From an uncultured Phycisphaerales bacterium (GTDB lineage: Bacteria > Planctomycetota > Phycisphaerae > Sedimentisphaerales > Anaerobacaceae): a stretch of 64,000 bases of DNA. The stretch spans positions 21,293 through 85,292 of the forward strand of contig CAIODZ010000012.1 in NCBI GenBank assembly GCA_903857265.1. Reading direction: 5' to 3'. Under the pieces are notes generated by a model, which made no database searches, was not told where the DNA came from, and was given only the letters and a program-made list of their open reading frames with translations. Positions 59,810 through 64,000 of this stretch are shown here, piece after piece; positions within the stretch are counted from its first letter, which is position 1, and each line of letters begins with the position of its first letter. The position numbers and the translations under genes were made by a program.

Positions 59810-59838
59810 AGTTTAACGCAGGTTAGCAATTATTTCAA
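59810..59838 (-). promoter_or_regulatory. leaderless-type promoter of fumarase beta-pfkB operon
   Basis: Minus strand TTGAAA (59833-59838), 17-nt spacer, TAAACT (59810-59815), 9 nt to the ATG at 59800. Confidence 0.6.
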
Positions 59839-59863
59839 TTAAATCGTTTTTGAAACAGCCGAA

Positions 59864-59880
59864 TGGTATAATAACAAATA
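59864..59880 (+). promoter_or_regulatory. extended -10 promoter of siroheme dehydrogenase gene
   Basis: TGGTATAAT (59864-59872, extended -10) with a weak -35; 7 nt separate the -10 from the ATG at 59880, implying a leaderless mRNA. Back to back with the fumarase beta promoter. Confidence 0.5.
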
Positions 59881-60515
59881 TGGCGAAATATCCGATATTT
59901 CTGGATTTGAACGGCAGGCGAGTCGTTATCATCGGCGGCGGCAGCGTGGCGACGAGAAAGGCGGAGACGATTCTCGGTACGGGCGCACGGTTAGTAGTGG
60001 TAGCCCCGCGTCTCGATGATATGCTTCGCAAGGTGTGCGCAGGAACCAAGGCGGAACTAATAGAGAGCAAGTATTCAAAGGATTACATCGGGAGGGCAAC
60101 GCTTGTCATCGCGGCGACGAATGATGAGGCGTTAAATAAGCAGATTTACAAGGATTGTCAGGAATTGGAGATATTGTGCAACGTGGTCGATTCGCCCAAG
60201 CTCTGTGATTTTTATGTGCCTGCGGTTGTGCAAAGAGGGGATTTACAGATTGCGGTGGGGACCGATGGAAAGAGTCCTGCTTACGCGGGACACCTGCGAA
60301 AGAAACTTGAAAACATTTTCACAGATAAGCATGGGGAATTTTTGGGGTTGCTTGAGGCGATTCGAGGATTCGTAATCGAAAAGATAGCGGACGCATCGGA
60401 ACGAAAGGCCATATTGGGAAAACTGGCGGATGATGAGTCATTCGAGTATTTTCTGCAAAAAGGGCCAGAGCAGTGGCGCAAAAGAGCCGAGGAAATAATT
60501 AAAGCAGAAAAGTAA
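59880..60515 (+). CDS. precorrin-2 dehydrogenase / sirohydrochlorin ferrochelatase-type protein
   Basis: 211 residues from the ATG at 59880, where similarity starts (MAKYPIFLDLNGRRVVIIGG); the frame extends 10 codons further. NAD-binding motif GGGSVATRKAETIL, then LVVVAPRL, VIAATNDEALNKQI, NVVDSPKLCDFYVPAVVQRG and the C-terminal AVGTDGKSPAYAGHLRKKLE, all of the SirC/Met8/CysG-N family. Oxidises precorrin-2 to sirohydrochlorin, for siroheme or the alternative haem b/d1 pathway. No uroporphyrinogen methylase fused or adjacent. Confidence 0.95.
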   Translation: MAKYPIFLDLNGRRVVIIGGGSVATRKAETILGTGARLVVVAPRLDDMLRKVCAGTKAELIESKYSKDYIGRATLVIAATNDEALNKQIYKDCQELEILCNVVDSPKLCDFYVPAVVQRGDLQIAVGTDGKSPAYAGHLRKKLENIFTDKHGEFLGLLEAIRGFVIEKIADASERKAILGKLADDESFEYFLQKGPEQWRKRAEEIIKAEK

Positions 60516-60603
60516 ATAGCCGCGCGCAGCTCTTGCGAAACGGGAAGGAAGGTTATGAGCTTGCCGCAAGCCAGACGGCCGTCGCAAACAAGTAACTTCG
60601 ATT

Positions 60604-62127
60604 TCACTCCGTCATCAATTTGAACACAATCGCAAGGTCGCTGATTTTTTTGGCGGGGGTAGTAACGACCAGCCCTGCATCGGTTCTTTGCCATTTGATT
60701 TTGGCCCAGACGCCCGGCATAGTGACATCTTTGATTTTCATATTTTCCGCTTTGCCGCCTTTGCCGAAGACGGCAAAAGTGACCTGAGTATTTTCGCCCG
60801 GCCAGCCGAGGACTATCGCGTAAACGGTATTGCCTTTGCGTGTATAGCGGATATCTTTGGCGGAATAGCCCCCTTTCATTTTGGCGAACATGCCGCCTGA
60901 TTCCATTTTCGTGGGGCCTTCGCCGTATTCGACGAACGGTCTTGTGCCGTAAATGGCTTCGCCGTTTTGTCTCATCCAGTCGCCGATTTCGAGCAATACT
61001 TTTTTCTGGTTATCGGGTATGGTTCCGTCGGCTTTGGGGGAAATATTGAGCATCAGTTGTCCATTCTTGCTGACGATATCAGCAAGAGTGCGCACAATCT
61101 CGAGCGATTTTTTTATGCCCAGATTCTGCGTATAGCACCAGGAGCCACGGCTAATTGTATCATCGGTGAGCCAGACGAAATCAGTAAGTTTGTCCGCCCT
61201 GCCCTTTTCGTAATCCACCATGCCGACTTCTTTTGGTAAATCCTCCTGCTTGTATGTTACGACGACTTCCTTATTCAATCTGGCGGCATCGTTGAAATAA
61301 TGCGCAAGATAGGCCATTTTGTAATTGTCGGGGATTTCATCGAGCCAAGAGTCGAAATACATCAGGTCGGGATGATAATGATCGATGACCTCGATGAGTT
61401 TATCTTCCCACATCTGGTAGTATTTATCCGCAGGCATATAACCATACATAATTGCGCGACATGGGTCGTTGAGGAGTTCGGGGAAGTTTTTCTTCACGAA
61501 TTCATAATGCCCGGTCCAATAAGTATTGCTGTCCTTTGTGATTTCGTAGAGGCCATTGCGTTCGTGGTGAAATGTAGTGACGAACCGCATACCTCGTTTG
61601 CGGATTGCTTTTTCAAGCTCACCTACGATATCGCGGTGAGGGCCCATATCCTGTGCATTCCAGGGCGTCAGCTTGCTTGCCCACATTGAGAATCCATCGT
61701 GATGCTCTGCCACAGGCCCGGCGAATCTTGCACCCGCCTTAACGAATAAATCCGCCCATTCATTTGCGTCAAATTTCTCTGCTTTAAACATCGGCACAAA
61801 ATCGGGATAGCCAAATACATCTGGTTTTCCCCAGTTTTTTATATGGTGATTGTATGCCGGCGAATTGATGTCATACATATTTCTTGGATACCATTCGTTC
61901 TCAAAGGCAGGCACGGAATAAACGCCCCAGTGGAAATAGATTCCGAATTTAGCGTCCCGGAACCACTCGGGGGCGGGGTTGCGTTTCTTTAGGGATTCCC
62001 AATCTGCGGTAAACGTCTGTTTTGGTTTTACGTCAGCGGGTTTATTCTGGCAGGTCTGTTTTGCGCAGCCGGTTAACAGAGCGACGATAAGCGACGCGTA
62101 AACCATACTGGTAATCACTTTTTTCAT
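60604..62127 (-). CDS. GH29 alpha-L-fucosidase lipoprotein
   Basis: 507 residues from the ATG at 62127 (GAAAGGGGG upstream). Signal peptide with lipobox LLTGC (Cys21). The TIM-barrel catalytic domain has the family blocks FGIYFHWGVYSVPAFENEWY, AEHHDGFSMWAS, and the nucleophile Asp in LMYFDSWLDE; LMLNISPKADGTIPD and a C-terminal beta-sandwich follow. Retaining exo-cleavage of alpha-linked L-fucose from glycans at the cell surface. Convergent with the siroheme gene. Confidence 0.94.
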   Translation of the reverse strand: MKKVITSMVYASLIVALLTGCAKQTCQNKPADVKPKQTFTADWESLKKRNPAPEWFRDAKFGIYFHWGVYSVPAFENEWYPRNMYDINSPAYNHHIKNWGKPDVFGYPDFVPMFKAEKFDANEWADLFVKAGARFAGPVAEHHDGFSMWASKLTPWNAQDMGPHRDIVGELEKAIRKRGMRFVTTFHHERNGLYEITKDSNTYWTGHYEFVKKNFPELLNDPCRAIMYGYMPADKYYQMWEDKLIEVIDHYHPDLMYFDSWLDEIPDNYKMAYLAHYFNDAARLNKEVVVTYKQEDLPKEVGMVDYEKGRADKLTDFVWLTDDTISRGSWCYTQNLGIKKSLEIVRTLADIVSKNGQLMLNISPKADGTIPDNQKKVLLEIGDWMRQNGEAIYGTRPFVEYGEGPTKMESGGMFAKMKGGYSAKDIRYTRKGNTVYAIVLGWPGENTQVTFAVFGKGGKAENMKIKDVTMPGVWAKIKWQRTDAGLVVTTPAKKISDLAIVFKLMTE

Positions 62128-62210
62128 TTTGCCCCCTTTCAAATAATCAGGCATTTTAAATGTTAGAGGCGGATTTGGCCATTAAAAACGCTACCGCCCT
62201 CTGACAGCGG

Positions 62211-62249
62211 GGATAAATGCTTTTCTAAACGCGGCATTTATCCTAAAAT
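62211..62249 (+). promoter_or_regulatory. 10-bp inverted repeat abutting the U32 gene's presumed -10
   Basis: GGATAAATGC (62211-62220) and GCATTTATCC (62234-62243) are perfect inverse repeats, followed directly by TAAAAT (62244-62249) and 7 nt to the ATG at 62257. Operator or leader stem. Confidence 0.5.
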
Positions 62250-62256
62250 CTCCGCA

Positions 62257-64000
62257 ATGACAAGAAAAATCGAATTACTGGCGCCGGCGAAGGACGCGGC
62301 AATAGCGATAACAGCAATACGATGCGGGGCGGACGCGGTCTATATGGGGGCACAACGCTTCGGGGCACGCGAGGCAGCGTATAACACCGTCGAATCGATA
62401 AAGCAGGTCGCGGACTTCGCGCACCAGTATTACGCGAAGATCTATGTTACGCTGAATACGCTTTTGAAAGATGATGAGCTTGCACCGGCGGAGATGATGA
62501 TTGGGCAGCTTCAAAAAGCAGGGATAGACGGGCTGATTATCCAGGACACGGGACTATTGGAGCTGGATTTACCTCCCCTGCCGATAATCGCGAGCACGCA
62601 AATGAATAATGATACGCCTGAGAAGGTTCGGTTCCTGCAGGAGGTCGGGTTTTCGCGGGCGATATTAGCGAGGGAATTGACGCTCGAACAAATCAGGCAA
62701 ATACGCAAAGCGACGACAATCGAGCTTGAATGCTTCATACACGGCGCACTCTGTGTGGGGGCAAGCGGGCAGTGTTATATGAGCTACGCAATCGGCGGGC
62801 GAAGCGGCAACAGGGGACAATGCGCACAGCCATGCAGAAGAATATACAGCGTAAAAGACCAACAGGGGAAAATAATCGCCAAAGACAGACACTTATTGTC
62901 AGTGAAGGATTTGAATTTATCGGAGCATCTGGAAGAGCTTATTGACGCGGGGGTTGATGCGTTCAAGATTGAAGGACGATTGAAAGACACGGCATACGTC
63001 GCGAATACAGTAAGCTTTTATCGCAGGCGATTGGATGAAGCAATAGCGAAAAGAAACTTTAAACGCGCATCGTCGGGAACGACGCGAATTGATTTTGAGC
63101 CGAATCCGGAGAAAACGTTTAATCGGGGATTTTCTGATTATGGTATTACGGGAAAGAAAGCTAATCTTGGCTCAATTGATACGCCCAAATCAATGGGTGA
63201 ATTTGTGGGCACGGTAACGGAAACGGGCAAGGATTACTTCGTTATCGATGGAGAGCAGGAAATGCACAACGCGGACGGGATTTGCTTTTTTGACAGGCAG
63301 AAGAATTTGGTCGGGACGGTCATCAATCGGGTTGAGGGCAGAAAAATTTACCCGCAAAAAATGCAGGATATAAGCAAGGGACAAAAGATTTACCGCAATT
63401 ACGATTATGAGTTTTATCGCAAGCTGTCGAGCCAATCGGCGGAACGCAAAATCAGGTTGACGATAGTTATGCGTGAATCGGCTGATGGTTTGATTTTGAG
63501 CGGGACGGATGAGGATGGCAATGAGGCAACGGTGGAAATAAGCGGGGACAAGCAGCCGGCGTTGAAGAAAGAGCAGGCAAAGCAAACGATTATTACGCAA
63601 TTAAGTAAACTCGGAAATACGATTTTCGAATGCTCAGAGGTGCGAGTAGAGACGCTGGATGTTTATTTTCTGCCTGTGTCGCGATTGAACGCAGCCAAAC
63701 GGGAACTGGCGGAAAAAATGATTGAGGCAAGAGAAACGAATCGACCCCGCGCGGCTGGTCATATCCTGAAAAACGACATGCCTTACCCGCAGAAGCATTT
63801 GGATTTCAGAGGCAATGTGCTGAACAAAAATGCAGAAGAGTTTTACCATCGCCACAGCGTGGAGACAATCGAGCCGGCGGCGGAATCGGGGCTGGATTTA
63901 TCGGGACAGGTGGTAATGAAGACAAAATACTGCCTGCGAGAGGAACTGGGGTTATGCAGCGGGCAATGGTTCGATAAACTCACCACAAAGGGCGAAAAAA
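62257..64000 (+). CDS. U32 family peptidase / RlhA-type rRNA hydroxylation protein, 3'-truncated by window
   Basis: Open from the ATG at 62257 to the window end (581 codons). N-terminus MTRKIELLAPAKDAAIAI and YMGAQRFGAREAA as in U32 proteins; the PROSITE U32 signature is present (FIHGALCVGASGQCYMS followed by GNRGQCAQPCR), giving the four cysteines thought to hold an Fe-S cluster. DAFKIEGRLKDTAYV and the C-terminal TKYCLREELGLC follow. Relatives include RlhA/TrhP (hydroxylation of 23S rRNA or tRNA) and YhbU/UbiU-type proteins; collagenase activity was claimed for a few. Of these, the long size with extra C-terminal domain fits RlhA-like proteins best. No Shine-Dalgarno before the ATG. Confidence 0.9.
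   Translation, partial: MTRKIELLAPAKDAAIAITAIRCGADAVYMGAQRFGAREAAYNTVESIKQVADFAHQYYAKIYVTLNTLLKDDELAPAEMMIGQLQKAGIDGLIIQDTGLLELDLPPLPIIASTQMNNDTPEKVRFLQEVGFSRAILARELTLEQIRQIRKATTIELECFIHGALCVGASGQCYMSYAIGGRSGNRGQCAQPCRRIYSVKDQQGKIIAKDRHLLSVKDLNLSEHLEELIDAGVDAFKIEGRLKDTAYVANTVSFYRRRLDEAIAKRNFKRASSGTTRIDFEPNPEKTFNRGFSDYGITGKKANLGSIDTPKSMGEFVGTVTETGKDYFVIDGEQEMHNADGICFFDRQKNLVGTVINRVEGRKIYPQKMQDISKGQKIYRNYDYEFYRKLSSQSAERKIRLTIVMRESADGLILSGTDEDGNEATVEISGDKQPALKKEQAKQTIITQLSKLGNTIFECSEVRVETLDVYFLPVSRLNAAKRELAEKMIEARETNRPRAAGHILKNDMPYPQKHLDFRGNVLNKNAEEFYHRHSVETIEPAAESGLDLSGQVVMKTKYCLREELGLCSGQWFDKLTTKGEK

Overview
ORGANISM. The window reads as a member of the Planctomycetota, probably class Phycisphaerae (Sedimentisphaerales-like). 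Reasons: a dense set of Tat-exported Gfo/Idh/MocA oxidoreductases, ThuA and HEAT-repeat proteins, GLUG-repeat secreted proteins ending in a single dockerin-like loop (D-x-N-x-D-x-x-V-D-x-x-D), TMTC-like GT-C/TPR membrane proteins, and spacers full of low-complexity repeats. No rRNA or marker gene confirms this, so the taxonomy is inference. Carbohydrate-degrading enzymes and iron/electron-transfer proteins suggest an anaerobic or microaerobic polysaccharide degrader.

LAYOUT. 1-3.2 kb: 3' part of a large 2-hydroxyacyl-CoA dehydratase activase-like protein. 3.3-7.6 kb (-): TMTC-like protein, PlsC, Cmk and a GAF-PP2C phosphatase. 7.8-11.6 kb: acylphosphatase, metal-transport-like membrane protein, rubrerythrin-like protein, an exported protein of unknown function, DprA. 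12.0-14.2 kb (+): FolC and a polyprenyl-phosphate-mannose-synthase-like GT2. 14.2-17.5 kb (-): ApbE, a GT-C membrane glycosyltransferase and a discoidin-like exported protein. 17.6-37.0 kb (-): an almost unbroken array holding eight Gfo/Idh/MocA paralogues (seven with Tat signals), an NCS1 permease, a cytochrome b-like protein, a seven-haem cytochrome c, a HEAT lipoprotein, an anchored ThuA protein and a TIM-barrel sugar isomerase. 37-39 kb: HNH-AP2 protein, a nucleoside deaminase and a small membrane protein among repeats. 39.2-43.5 kb (-): three GLUG/dockerin-like secreted paralogues. 43.6-46.5 kb: haemerythrin, a small membrane protein and a GH9 lipoprotein. 47.2-53.0 kb (-): type I restriction system with a fused HsdM-HsdS, a four-helix-bundle protein and HsdR, next to tRNA-Arg(ACG). 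53.4-57.2 kb (-): two tandem TMTC-like genes. 57.3-60.5 kb: YchF-like NTPase, PfkB kinase, fumarase beta domain, siroheme dehydrogenase. 60.6-64 kb: GH29 fucosidase lipoprotein and a U32 protein cut by the window end.

HOW IT MAY WORK TOGETHER. GH9, GH29 and the Gfo/Idh array suggest extracytoplasmic release and oxidation or epimerisation of sugars, then a cytoplasmic isomerase, dehydrogenase and sugar kinase. The cytochrome b/heptahaem c pair inside the array could link periplasmic oxidation to the membrane electron chain (inference). A GT2 lipid-phosphate-mannose synthase and four GT-C enzymes could form a protein or surface O-glycosylation set.

REGULATION. Several genes (folC, rubrerythrin-like, fumarase beta, siroheme dehydrogenase) have a sigma70-like -10 box only 7-9 nt from the ATG, implying leaderless mRNAs, while many others have strong Shine-Dalgarno sites. 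A 50-bp promoter module occurs twice, and GLUG1 has a riboswitch-like 5' stem.
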